Shown here piece after piece: positions 7,265 to 14,169 of a stretch of 14,177 bases of DNA (position 1 is the stretch's first letter; each line of letters starts with the position of its first letter). The stretch comes from CAYYWP01 sp050176585 (GTDB lineage Bacteria; Desulfobacterota; Binatia; HRBIN30; CADEER01). The stretch covers positions 1 to 14,177 of the forward strand of contig JBFXHX010000069.1 in the NCBI GenBank assembly GCA_050176585.1, given 5' to 3'. A program made the position numbers and the translations under genes. The notes under the pieces are model-generated. The model saw only the letters and a list, made by a program, of their open reading frames with translations. It made no database searches and was not told the origin of the DNA.

Positions 7265-7619
7265 ATGTCCGTCCTTCGCAAAGAACAGAACCAGCTCCAC
7301 AGCCTATACGGCGACCACATTGCGGGCTTGGCCACGCCCGCGAGCGGCGCGCACCAGAACGAGATGTGGCACGGCCGCATGGACGCCAACTCAGCCACGC
7401 CGCCGCACACCCACGATACCGAGGAAGTCGTCCTGTTTCTCAAGGGAAGCGGCCGTGCGACCGTGGGCGATCGGGCCCGGCGACACGCTCATCCTGCCGC
7501 CCGCCCAGGTCCACCAGATCTTTGCCGAGATCGAAAGCGAGTTCGTCAGTGCCATGCCGATCGGCGCCACAGTGAAGCTGCTGGACGGCGACGTGATCGA
7601 CCTACCCTCGCACCGGTAA
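7265..7619 (+). pseudogene. Cupin-fold protein gene with a frameshift
   Basis: Small single-domain cupin; the metal-binding beta-barrel fold is clear, but the reaction or ligand is not. From ATG at 7265 (GTGGAGGG just upstream) the frame reads MSVLRKEQNQ, and cupin motif 1 is complete: HTHDTEEVVLFLKG with His48, His50, Glu54 and Gly61. After ATVGD (residue 69, about 7471) the frame must move by +1 to continue as GPGDTLILPPAQVHQIFAEI, which holds motif 2 with its His, and ends at TAA 7617-7619. Joined, the protein is about 117 residues, but the turn between ATVGD and GPGD is shorter than in typical cupins, so a deletion of about 14 or 17 bases fits as well as one extra base. It may be a true pseudogene or a sequencing error. 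Its last 18 bases overlap the convergent kinase remnant. Confidence 0.7.
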
Positions 7620-8141
7620 GCCGGCCGTATCGATTCCGCGGAGGAGCGCATCGCGCACCGACAACGGGCGTGTTAGCTCAGCGCGTTCGGACACGGCGGC
7701 CCGCGCCGCGGTCGATGTGTCGGTTGTCCCCTGGGTCTGCGCGACTGCCGCGCTCGCCACCGGCAACTCAAACCCAAAAGTGGCGCCCGGACCGGCGTTG
7801 TCGCTCGCCCACAGGCGACCGCCGTGTGCCTCGATGATCGAGCGGCTGATCGCCAGCCCCATTCCCATGCCGCCCGGCTTGGTGGTGTGAAAAGCTTCGA
7901 AGAGGCGTTCGCGCTGCCCGCGTTCGAGCCCGGGGCCGGAATCCGTCACCGTCACGCGCACCTCATCCGCGCGCGGCGCGTCTACCGCCACCGCGATCTC
8001 ACGGCGTCGATCGTTCACTGACTCCAAAGCCTCGAGCGCGTTCTTCGGGTGGGCGCAGCGGCTTTCGGTTTGATACGCCGACATCCCGTGCATCGGGGCG
8101 GCGAAGCATCCGCGGGTGCTCGGAACATCAGTCTGAGCCAT
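7602..8141 (-). pseudogene. Histidine kinase remnant: ATPase domain only
   Basis: C-terminal HATPase_c domain of a two-component sensor kinase. From Asn at 8042 the N-box reads NALEALESV, then the G1 box VTDSGPGLE, F-region RLFEAFHTTKPGG, G2 box MGMGLAISRSI, and EAHGGRLWASDNAGPGATF: the full signature of PAS-type kinases. A loosely composed tail of about 50 residues follows to TAG at 7602-7604. Upstream of the N-box, where HisKA with its phospho-accepting His and a sensor domain should lie, the frame (ATG 8141, or GTG 8153) gives about 35 residues with no similarity to a kinase. Without the H-box it cannot autophosphorylate as a normal kinase. A 5' deletion with a break near 8043 is the simplest explanation. 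A stand-alone ATPase is possible but unlikely given the abrupt junction. Confidence 0.7.
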
Positions 8142-8347
8142 AAATGCTTCCACATGGCGGCTGCGGCCGGCTCTTCACTTATACGTCGGTATAGGTCTCC
8201 AGCCGGGTGCCCACCGGGGCGCGGACACGCAGAGATGCCTTCGCGGCTTCGCGGCTTCGAATTGAAAAGTGGCGGCGCGGGAAAAACCTTGCGCTCCGCG
8301 CGGAGGAAGAAAATAAGAACGATCACCGCAAGGAGAGAGACACCGCC
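8043..8347. other. Region upstream of the phosphotransferase genes
   Basis: Apart from the doubtful 5' extension of the kinase remnant, no gene is seen. It should carry the promoter of the downstream pair. An AT-richer stretch around 8176-8195 (CTTATACGTCGGTATAGG) could be an operator or promoter. Confidence 0.3.
8289..8317 (+). promoter_or_regulatory. Possible sigma70-type promoter for the phosphotransferase genes
   Basis: TTGCGC (8289-8294) and AATAAG (8312-8317) are 17 bases apart, about 30 bases before the ATG at 8348, with AAGGAG (8330-8335) between. The -10 box matches 4 of 6 and the -35 box is weak. Confidence 0.28.
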
Positions 8348-9988
8348 ATGACTGCGCCAGACACCGCGACTGAGCTCCGTTTCGAGCCGCCAGGGCCGGG
8401 ATCGTGGGAGCAAGATCCCGTGCACTTTCCGCGCGCGCTGACGCGCTACTTCCAGGACATGCATCCCCTTGCTTTCAAGCGGGGCACCAACGACTTCGCC
8501 CGCTACTACGGGATGCTCATCGACGGCTTGCAAATCGCCTACGTGAACGGCTTCGGGTACAACCAGGTGCTGCCGGCGCCGGAGGCCGAAATCCCCGCGC
8601 GCATTCAGCGGGCTGATCGAGTCTTCGCCGAGAAGCTCTGGCGGGAGCAGCTGCGCGACTGGGAGGAGAATCGCAAACCGTCCTCCATCGCCACGCATCG
8701 AGAGATCCAGGCCGTCGATCCGGACGCCCTCTCCGACGCGGAGCTGGTCGCTTATCTCGAGCGCTGCCGCGACCACCACGCGGCGATGATCGAGCAGCAT
8801 ATGCGCTTCACCGCGAGTGCCGTGGTGCCGACCGGGGATTTTCTCGCCCACGCCGGCGACTGGACGGGCTTGCCGCCGTCCGAGCTCCTCGGCTTGATGC
8901 GCGGCTCGGCAGTGGTGTCCATGGGTGGCTCCGACGAGATGGACCGCCTGAAGCGGGCATTCGCGCAGGATGCCGCTGCCCGCGCGGCCCTCGCATCCGG
9001 CGGCGACGCCGCGCAGGTGCTCGCGGGACTGCGTGCCCTCGGGGGCGAAGCGGGCGCGGCCGTCTCCGGCTATCTCGACCTGGTCGGCAACCGCCTCGTG
9101 AACGGCTTCGACATCGCCGAGCCCACGGCGCTCGAGTTGCCCGACGCACTGCTGAGGGCCATCGGCGTTGCCGTTTCCGGTGAAGCCCAGGCCGCCTCGG
9201 ACCTCGAAGCCCGCATCGCCGAGGTGCGCGCCCAGGTGCCCGCGGCGCACCAGTCCGAGTTCGACGAGCTGCTCGGCGAGGCGCGACTCATGTACCACCT
9301 GCGCGACGAGCGCGGCGTCTACAGCGACATCTGGGCCGCGGGCCTCATGCGGCGCGCCGCGCTGGCGGCGGGCCGGCGGGTCGCTGCTCGCGGCCGCATC
9401 GCCGGCGCCGATCACATGCTGGAGGCCGGCCTCGAGGAGATGTGCGCGCTGGTCGCCGGCACCGGTGGCCCGTCGGCGGACGAGCTCGCCCGGCGCGCCG
9501 CCTACCGCGCGACCTACACCGCAAAGGACGTTCCGCCGCGCCTGGGCCCGCCGGCGCCGCCCGCGCCCGACTTCGCGGCCCTGCCCCCCGCCGTCGGCCG
9601 CCTCATGCGCGCGACGTCGATCGCGTTGGGCCACCTGTTCGGGAGCTCGCAGGCGCAGAACGAGGACACCGTCCTGTATGGGCTCGCGGCGAGCAAAGGC
9701 GTCTACGAAGGGCCGGCGCGCCGCGTCTCGAGCCCGTCCGAGTTCGGCCGTATCGCCAAGGGCGACGTGCTCGTCACCGAGTCGACGACCGAGGCCTTCA
9801 ACATCCTCCTGCCGCTGCTGGGCGGGATCGTCACCGACAACGGCGGCCTCCTTTCGCATGCGGCGATCGTCTCGCGGGAGTACGGCATCCCCGGTGTCGT
9901 GGGGACCCGCGAGGCGACCGAGCGCATCGCCGACGGCGTACGCGTCCGCGTCGACGGGGATGCCGGCGAAGTGACGGTGCGCCGGTGA
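8348..9988 (+). CDS. PEP-synthase-family phosphohistidine subunit (phenylphosphate synthase PpsA-like)
   Basis: Cytosolic 546-residue protein with the central and swivelling domains of the PEP synthase / rifampin phosphotransferase / phenylphosphate synthase superfamily. Seen: a long N-terminal part (about 1-430; YLDLVGNRLVNGFDIAEP resembles the FLxxxGHRxxGExxLxxP stretch of rifampin phosphotransferases), then a phosphohistidine domain (about 460-545) with GGLLSHAAIVSREYGIPGVV; His504 is the predicted phospho-carrier. Neither an ATP-grasp domain nor a PEP-binding TIM barrel is present. The ATP-grasp part is in the next gene, which begins inside this stop codon, so the two surely work together. 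Family knowledge: in phenylphosphate synthase, PpsA holds the His and PpsB the ATP site, moving the beta-phosphate of ATP to phenol. Here the substrate is unproven, as no phenylphosphate carboxylase is in view. Start: ATG at 8348 with AAGGAG 12 bases upstream; the frame is open further upstream but looks non-coding. Confidence 0.8.
   Translation: MTAPDTATELRFEPPGPGSWEQDPVHFPRALTRYFQDMHPLAFKRGTNDFARYYGMLIDGLQIAYVNGFGYNQVLPAPEAEIPARIQRADRVFAEKLWREQLRDWEENRKPSSIATHREIQAVDPDALSDAELVAYLERCRDHHAAMIEQHMRFTASAVVPTGDFLAHAGDWTGLPPSELLGLMRGSAVVSMGGSDEMDRLKRAFAQDAAARAALASGGDAAQVLAGLRALGGEAGAAVSGYLDLVGNRLVNGFDIAEPTALELPDALLRAIGVAVSGEAQAASDLEARIAEVRAQVPAAHQSEFDELLGEARLMYHLRDERGVYSDIWAAGLMRRAALAAGRRVAARGRIAGADHMLEAGLEEMCALVAGTGGPSADELARRAAYRATYTAKDVPPRLGPPAPPAPDFAALPPAVGRLMRATSIALGHLFGSSQAQNEDTVLYGLAASKGVYEGPARRVSSPSEFGRIAKGDVLVTESTTEAFNILLPLLGGIVTDNGGLLSHAAIVSREYGIPGVVGTREATERIADGVRVRVDGDAGEVTVRR
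9985..9988 (+). promoter_or_regulatory. GTGA stop/start overlap (translational coupling)
   Basis: The TGA of the phosphohistidine subunit and the GTG of the ATP-grasp subunit share these four bases. There is no strong Shine-Dalgarno before the GTG, so ribosome re-initiation would keep the two subunits in step. Confidence 0.7.
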
Positions 9989-11238
9989 AGAAGGTCGTCC
10001 CTTTCGCGAAGGCGCGCGAGACAGCACTCTATGGGTCGAAGGCCGTGGGGCTCGGTGACGCCGCGCGCCACGGCATCGCGGTGCCGCCGGGTGTGGCGCT
10101 CTCGGGCGACTTGGTCGAGGCCGTCGCGTCGGGGGAGGAAGAGGCCATCGCCAGAGTGGCCGAAGCCATCGCCGCCGTGGCGCCCCCGTTTGCCGTCCGC
10201 TCATCCGCCGTCGATGAAGACGGCGCGGCGGCGAGCTTCGCCGGCCAGCACCTCACCGTGCTCAACGTCCATGCGGCGACCGATGTCCCCGGCGCCGTCC
10301 GCGAAGTCTGGTGGTCGGCGAACTCGGACGCGGCCATCACCTACCGCCAGCGCGTCGGCTTGTTCACCCGGCCGAGCGTCGGTGTCGTCGTCCAGACACT
10401 GCTCAACCCCACCGCCGCCGGGGTCATGTTCACCGAGCACCCGGTCACCGGCGCCGATGAGCGCCTGATCGAAGCGAGTTGGGGCCTCGGCGAAGCCGTG
10501 GTCGCCGGGCTCGTCGTGCCGGACCACTTCCGTGTCGACCGGTCCGGCCAGGTGCTCGAGCGCAAAGCGGGGCGCAAGCGCATCGCGATCCGCTCGCTGC
10601 CGAACGGCGGGACCTTCGAGGAGCCAGTGCCCGCCGCGCAGGTGAGTCAGCTCTGCCTCGGCGACGCCGAGCTCGCGGCTCTGAGTGCGCTCGCGCTGCA
10701 GTGCGAGAAGGTGTACGGGCCGCGGCGCGACATCGAATGGGCGTTCCAGGATGGAAAGCTCCACCTCCTGCAGTGCCGCGCCGTCACCACCGGGAAAGCG
10801 CGCAGCGAGGGGCCACCACCCGGCCCGCCCCCGCGCGACCCCGCGGCCGCCCTGCCGCGCGTCCAGCTCTTCGCCGATATGGATCGGCGGCAGAGCGAGC
10901 AGATCGCCCGCTTGATGAAGGAGCGCCGCTTCGCCAAGGGCGAGACCGTCATCATGGAGGGCTCCGGGGGCGCCGCCTTCTTCCTCATCGACTCCGGGGA
11001 GGCGACCGTCTCGCGCCGAGGTGTCGAGCGCGCCACCCTCGGCCCGGGCGACTGCTTCGGCGAGATCGCGCTGATCGACGGCGGCCCGCGCACGGCCACG
11101 GTGACAGCGGCAACCGACCTGGTGTGTTACGGGCTCACGTTCTGGGAGTTTCGCCCGCTGGTCGAGCGAAACGGCGCGATCGCCTGGAAGCTCCTGCAAG
11201 CGCTGGCCAAGCGGTTGCGCGCCGCGGACCCGAGCTGA
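9985..11238 (+). CDS. ATP-grasp (PPDK_N) subunit fused to a cyclic-nucleotide-binding domain (PpsB-like)
   Basis: 417-residue partner of the phosphohistidine subunit. Residues about 1-268 form the PEP synthase/PPDK N-terminal ATP-binding domain: GSKAVGLGDAARHGIAVPPG (17-36), FAVRSSAVDEDGAAASFAGQ (69-88), GVMFTEHPVTG (146-156), EASWGLGEAVVAGLVVPD (163-180) and DIEWAFQDGKLHLLQCRAVT (249-268); the motifs look intact. A Pro-rich hinge (276-286) leads to a Crp-type cNMP-binding domain (about 295-412) with its phosphate-binding cassette FGEIALIDGGPRTATV, including Glu360 and Arg369 in the spacing of cAMP-binding cassettes. No DNA-binding helix-turn-helix follows, so it is a sensor and not a transcription factor. 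The GTG start lies inside the stop of the previous gene (GTGA, 9985-9988), implying translational coupling. I infer that the enzyme phosphorylates the swivel His from ATP and that a cyclic nucleotide adjusts this. Confidence 0.82.
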   Translation: MKKVVPFAKARETALYGSKAVGLGDAARHGIAVPPGVALSGDLVEAVASGEEEAIARVAEAIAAVAPPFAVRSSAVDEDGAAASFAGQHLTVLNVHAATDVPGAVREVWWSANSDAAITYRQRVGLFTRPSVGVVVQTLLNPTAAGVMFTEHPVTGADERLIEASWGLGEAVVAGLVVPDHFRVDRSGQVLERKAGRKRIAIRSLPNGGTFEEPVPAAQVSQLCLGDAELAALSALALQCEKVYGPRRDIEWAFQDGKLHLLQCRAVTTGKARSEGPPPGPPPRDPAAALPRVQLFADMDRRQSEQIARLMKERRFAKGETVIMEGSGGAAFFLIDSGEATVSRRGVERATLGPGDCFGEIALIDGGPRTATVTAATDLVCYGLTFWEFRPLVERNGAIAWKLLQALAKRLRAADPS

Positions 11239-11454
11239 GTCCCCGCCCCCCCGCCGTTCAACGCGAAGGAGCGGACACGCGAAGCTCGAGCGAGGCTCCG
11301 CGCCTTCGCTTTGGACGACGAACAGTGCAGCGCGCGGCGTCTCTGACGAGCGCCGAAGCATTGACCTCGCTCAACACTCCCGAGCAGCGGTTCCGGTTCA
11401 CATTGCAATGCGCCGGGCGAGATTGTAATCGCGGCGCGCGCACGAGGGGGGGCA
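11239..11454. other. Intergenic region after the phosphotransferase pair
   Basis: No gene is supported. An imperfect stem (CGCGAAGCTCG near 11277 pairing with CGAGGCTCCGCG) without a T-run follows the stop at 11238 and may act as a weak terminator or 3' stabiliser. A purine-rich GAGGGGGGG at 11444-11452 serves as ribosome-binding site for the broken ASCH gene. Confidence 0.3.
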
Positions 11455-11671
11455 ATGGACATTCGGACGATATCCGTCTGTCAGCCGTGGGTGGGCCGGC
11501 CTGCTGCTGTCGGGCATCAAAAAGCACGAATGCCGCGGTGGGGCCGCCACGCGCCCCGGCCCGATGCTCGTCCACGCCAGCTCCAACAGGGCTACGGGCT
11601 GGCGAGCGCTGCGCGAGCGAGCTTAGCTCGACACGTTACTGGCCGTATCGCTCGAGCGGCTGTGCGCCTGA
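11455..11671 (+). pseudogene. ASCH-domain protein gene broken by a 4-bp duplication and a stop codon
   Basis: ASCH domains are PUA-like beta-barrels thought to bind RNA or nucleotides. From ATG at 11455 the frame reads MDIRTISVCQPW, the usual ASCH opening (xxISxxQPWAxLLxxGxKxxE). It then fails, while the next frame carries on exactly where it should: AGLLLSGIKKHECRGGAA, then TRPGPMLVHASSNRATGW and RALRERA. The switch point is TGGGTGGG at about 11490-11497: deleting one TGGG restores QPWAGLLLSGIKKHE. In the restored frame a TAG follows at 11624-11626, then LDTLLAVSLERLCA and TGA at 11669-11671. That TAG could be a mutated GAG or the true, early end. The gene is therefore most likely inactive, or the sequence carries an error. 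DUF488 starts about 50 bases downstream. Confidence 0.65.
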
Positions 11672-11713
11672 GCTCCTCGAGCCAGCACATCGACCCAGGC
11701 CAAATCCTCCCAC

Positions 11714-11718
11714 GGAGG
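11714..11718 (+). promoter_or_regulatory. Strong ribosome-binding site of the DUF488 gene
   Basis: GGAGG lies five bases before ATG 11724-11726. It fixes the start, because the same frame is open for more than 1 kb upstream as antisense-like noise. Confidence 0.7.
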
Positions 11719-11723
11719 ACAGC

Positions 11724-12113
11724 ATGCTGAAGACGAAATCGGTGTGGTCTCCCATTGATCGTGGGGAGGACGGGCTGCGCATCCTCGTAACCCGGTTCAG
11801 GGGGCGCGGGATGCCGACGACGCGGTATCACGTCTGGATGGCGAACTTGGGCCCCAGCGAACGCCTCCTGCGCAGAGCTAGAGAGCTGAGTTGGCCGGAG
11901 TTCACCCGCCGCTATCGCCAGGAGCTGTTTGAAGCGGCTCCCATCGACAAGCGCAACGCGACCATCAAGAACCACGGCCAAAAGTTCACGCTCAGACTCG
12001 TCAAGGCGCTCGCCAAACGACAAACCGTGACACTCCTATGCCATTGCGAGGAGAGCCAGGAGCACTGCCATCGCCATATCCTGCAGCGGGTCATCTCGAG
12101 CCGGCAGATATAG
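11724..12113 (+). CDS. DUF488 family protein
   Basis: Small cytosolic protein of 129 residues. Seen: MLKTKSVWSPIDRGEDGLRI and LVTRFRGRGM at the start, a middle with GPSERLLRRARELSWPEFTR and RYRQEL, and near the end the family hallmark VTLLCHCEESQEHCHRHILQ with its Cys/His cluster (LLCHC and CHRH), which in DUF488 members may bind a metal or act as a reactive site. The biochemical role of DUF488 is not established. The length suits the short bacterial members. It follows the broken ASCH gene on the same strand and may once have formed an operon with it. It converges on the helicase gene. The gene itself looks intact, and ATG with GGAGG upstream gives a secure start. Confidence 0.85.
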   Translation: MLKTKSVWSPIDRGEDGLRILVTRFRGRGMPTTRYHVWMANLGPSERLLRRARELSWPEFTRRYRQELFEAAPIDKRNATIKNHGQKFTLRLVKALAKRQTVTLLCHCEESQEHCHRHILQRVISSRQI

Positions 12114-12378
12114 CGGTCGCGGCACCCGGCGCGAATCACAGATGCGCCGAGACCGGCGCGAGTGAGATCGCGGCATCGAGCCTGTGCGCCATGGTGCGCC
12201 CTCGGCAGTGCGCGGTCGCCGCGCCGGCCAGAGTGGCGCCGGTCGTCGCAACAGCGTGCGCGGCGCTATATCGCAGCGGCGGGCGCTCGTTGTCCGGCGA
12301 AGCAGAGCGCTGCGCAGCGCGCGGGTATCGCAAGCGCAGCTGAACGGCCGGCCCGCCGTCCTCGGAGCGCCTGCCGCG
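12114..12378. other. Convergent intergenic region between DUF488 and the helicase
   Basis: 265 bp without a supported gene; small open frames on both strands have no recognisable content. It contains a perfect 14-base palindrome, GCGCTGCGCAGCGC (12307-12320). Its position between two convergent genes suits a bidirectional transcription end, but there is no T-run on either side. Confidence 0.35.
12307..12320. repeat. Perfect 14-base palindrome
   Basis: GCGCTGCGCAGCGC reads the same on both strands. It lies about 60 bases past the helicase stop and 190 past the DUF488 stop. In sequence this GC-rich, such a palindrome could also be chance. Confidence 0.35.
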
Positions 12379-14169
12379 CTAGGCCTGGCGCGGGGTGCGC
12401 ACGATGCGCCGCCGCGGCCCGGGCGCGTGGCCGCGATCGGAGGCGGCGCGGTCGCGCGGCGGGACCCGGTGTGGGCGGACTGAGCCCTCGCCGGCGCTGC
12501 GCTCGCGGCGGGCGTTCACCTTCTTGCCTTTGATCGTCGTCGCGCGCAGCGCCGCCAGCACGTCATCGACCAGCTCATCTGCAATCTCCACCAGCGAGAA
12601 GCGATCGGAGATCGTGATCGTGCCAATCTCCGATCCCGCGATGCCGGCTTCGCCGGTGATCGCGCCGACGAGGTCTTGCGGGCGGATCCCGAGATCGCGC
12701 CCGCCCCCGATGAACACCCGGGTCATGCCCGTCTGCGAACGCGCCGACCGCTTTCCGCTTGCCTTTGGCCCGCCGCGCACGGGCTCGGCACCGGCGCGCG
12801 GCGCGAAAGCAGCGACTGCCGGTACGTCCTCTTGCGGCTCGGGGTGCAGCTCAGCGGCGAGCAGCTTGACCGCTGCCATCGCGATCTGGACAGGGTCGAA
12901 TTCCGCCGCCAGCGACTCGACGACCACGCGAAAGGGCTCGGCATCGCCGTCCCCCAGCTCCTCGCGCAGCGACTGACCGAGCAATTCCAGGCGCCGGGCG
13001 CGCAGGTCGGCGACGGTCGGAACGGTGGCCACTTCGATCTTGCGCTTGGTGAGCTGCTCGATGTTGCGCATCAAGCGGTGCTCGCGCGGCTCGACGAGCG
13101 TGATCGCGACGCCCGCGCGGCCGGCGCGGCCGACCCGGCCGATGCGATGTACGTACGACTCCGGCGCCGACGGCACGTCGTAGTTGATGACGTGCGTGAG
13201 CTGCGGGAGGTCGAGCCCGCGCGCGGCGACGTCGGTGGCGATGACGAGGTCCGCGGCTTTGCCGCGCAGCTTGGCCATGACCCGCTCGCGCTGCTCCTGC
13301 GACATGCCGCCGTGCAGGACCTCCACGCGGTAGCCGTGTGCGCTCAGCCGCTCGCCGAGCTCGTCCACCTCGTTGCGGGTGCGGCAGAAGACGAGCGCGG
13401 CCTCGGGGTCCTCCATATCGAGGATGCGACCCAGGACGGCGCTCTTCTGCGCGCGCGCGACCACGTACCCCATCTGCCGCACCAGCGGCGGAGCACCGGC
13501 GCGCCCGCGCTCGCTCGCGATACGGATCTGTACCGGGTCTTTCAGATGCCGCTTGGCGATCGCGGCAATGCGCGCGGGGATCGTCGCGGAGAAGAGCACC
13601 GTTTGCCGGTCGGCGGGCGCCGCCGCGAGGATCGCATCGAGGTCCTCGGCGAAGCCCATGTCGAGCATCTCGTCCGCTTCGTCCAGCACCAGCGTCTGCA
13701 CGCGCTCGAGCGACAGCGTGCTGCGGCGCAGATGGTCGAGGGCGCGCCCGGGCGTGGCCACGACGACGTCGACCCCGCGCCGCAGGGCGCGCAGTTGGGC
13801 GCTGAACGGCTGTCCGCCGTAGATCGGCAGCACCTCGACGCCGAGTGCGCGGCCGTAGCGATGCACCGCCTCCGCCACCTGCATCGCCAGCTCGCGGGTC
13901 GGCACCAGGATCAACGCCGACGGATGCTCCGCGCCGGTCCGCCGCTCCGCCAGCCGCTGGAGCAGCGGCAGCGCGAAGGCCGCCGTCTTGCCCGTCCCGG
14001 TCGCCGCCTGCCCCACGAGATCGCGCCCGGCGAGCAGCGGCGGGATCGCCTCCTGCTGAATCGGCGTCGGCTCCTCATACCCCAGCGCCGACAAGCCCTG
14101 GAGGAGCCGCGGCGCGAGCGACAACGCCGAGAAACCCTGGGCCTCGCCCTGCGCCAGTTTGTCAGCCAT
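12379..14169 (-). CDS. deaD: DEAD-box ATP-dependent RNA helicase (DeaD/CsdA type)
   Basis: Cytosolic RNA helicase of 596 residues that unwinds RNA duplexes, with roles in ribosome assembly, mRNA decay and cold adaptation in the family. All motifs are seen: Q motif GYEEPTPIQ (30-38), motif I AATGTGKT (55-62), Ia PTRELA (90-95), Ib TPGR (139-142), II DEAD (163-166), III SAT (194-196), IV LVFCRTR (259-265), V ATDVAARGLDLP (311-322) and VI HRIGRVGR (341-348). After a linker (about 440-480, Ala/Pro-rich) comes a DbpA-type RNA-binding domain (about 482-556; TRVFIGGGRDLGIRPQDLVG), which separates DeaD/CsdA from RhlE-type proteins. A basic Arg-rich tail ends at RTPRQA. The DbpA-like domain makes DbpA the alternative, but overall length and layout fit CsdA. 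Start ATG at 14169 is only 8 bases from the window edge, so its promoter is not visible. Confidence 0.93.
   Translation of the reverse strand: MADKLAQGEAQGFSALSLAPRLLQGLSALGYEEPTPIQQEAIPPLLAGRDLVGQAATGTGKTAAFALPLLQRLAERRTGAEHPSALILVPTRELAMQVAEAVHRYGRALGVEVLPIYGGQPFSAQLRALRRGVDVVVATPGRALDHLRRSTLSLERVQTLVLDEADEMLDMGFAEDLDAILAAAPADRQTVLFSATIPARIAAIAKRHLKDPVQIRIASERGRAGAPPLVRQMGYVVARAQKSAVLGRILDMEDPEAALVFCRTRNEVDELGERLSAHGYRVEVLHGGMSQEQRERVMAKLRGKAADLVIATDVAARGLDLPQLTHVINYDVPSAPESYVHRIGRVGRAGRAGVAITLVEPREHRLMRNIEQLTKRKIEVATVPTVADLRARRLELLGQSLREELGDGDAEPFRVVVESLAAEFDPVQIAMAAVKLLAAELHPEPQEDVPAVAAFAPRAGAEPVRGGPKASGKRSARSQTGMTRVFIGGGRDLGIRPQDLVGAITGEAGIAGSEIGTITISDRFSLVEIADELVDDVLAALRATTIKGKKVNARRERSAGEGSVRPHRVPPRDRAASDRGHAPGPRRRIVRTPRQA

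Noticed and set aside
8015..10204. Very long minus-strand open frame (729 codons)
   Set aside because: It is antisense to the phosphohistidine subunit, whose plus-strand frame has clear domains. The minus product is Arg/Ala/Gly-rich without any domain, as expected of GC-rich antisense frames.
8348..11238. Reading the pair as an ordinary PEP synthase or pyruvate phosphate dikinase
   Set aside because: The C-terminal PEP/pyruvate TIM barrel is absent from both genes, and the domain order across genes is His part first, ATP part second.
9985..11238. Reading the cNMP domain as part of a Crp/Fnr transcription factor
   Set aside because: No helix-turn-helix follows the domain; the protein ends about 50 residues after the binding cassette, and its N-terminal part is an ATP-grasp enzyme domain.
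10201..11361. 386-codon minus frame
   Set aside because: Antisense to the ATP-grasp/cNMP gene; no motifs, no ribosome-binding site.
12136..12343. Small open frames on both strands between DUF488 and the helicase
   Set aside because: No ribosome-binding sites, no recognisable motifs, and composition typical of random GC-rich sequence.
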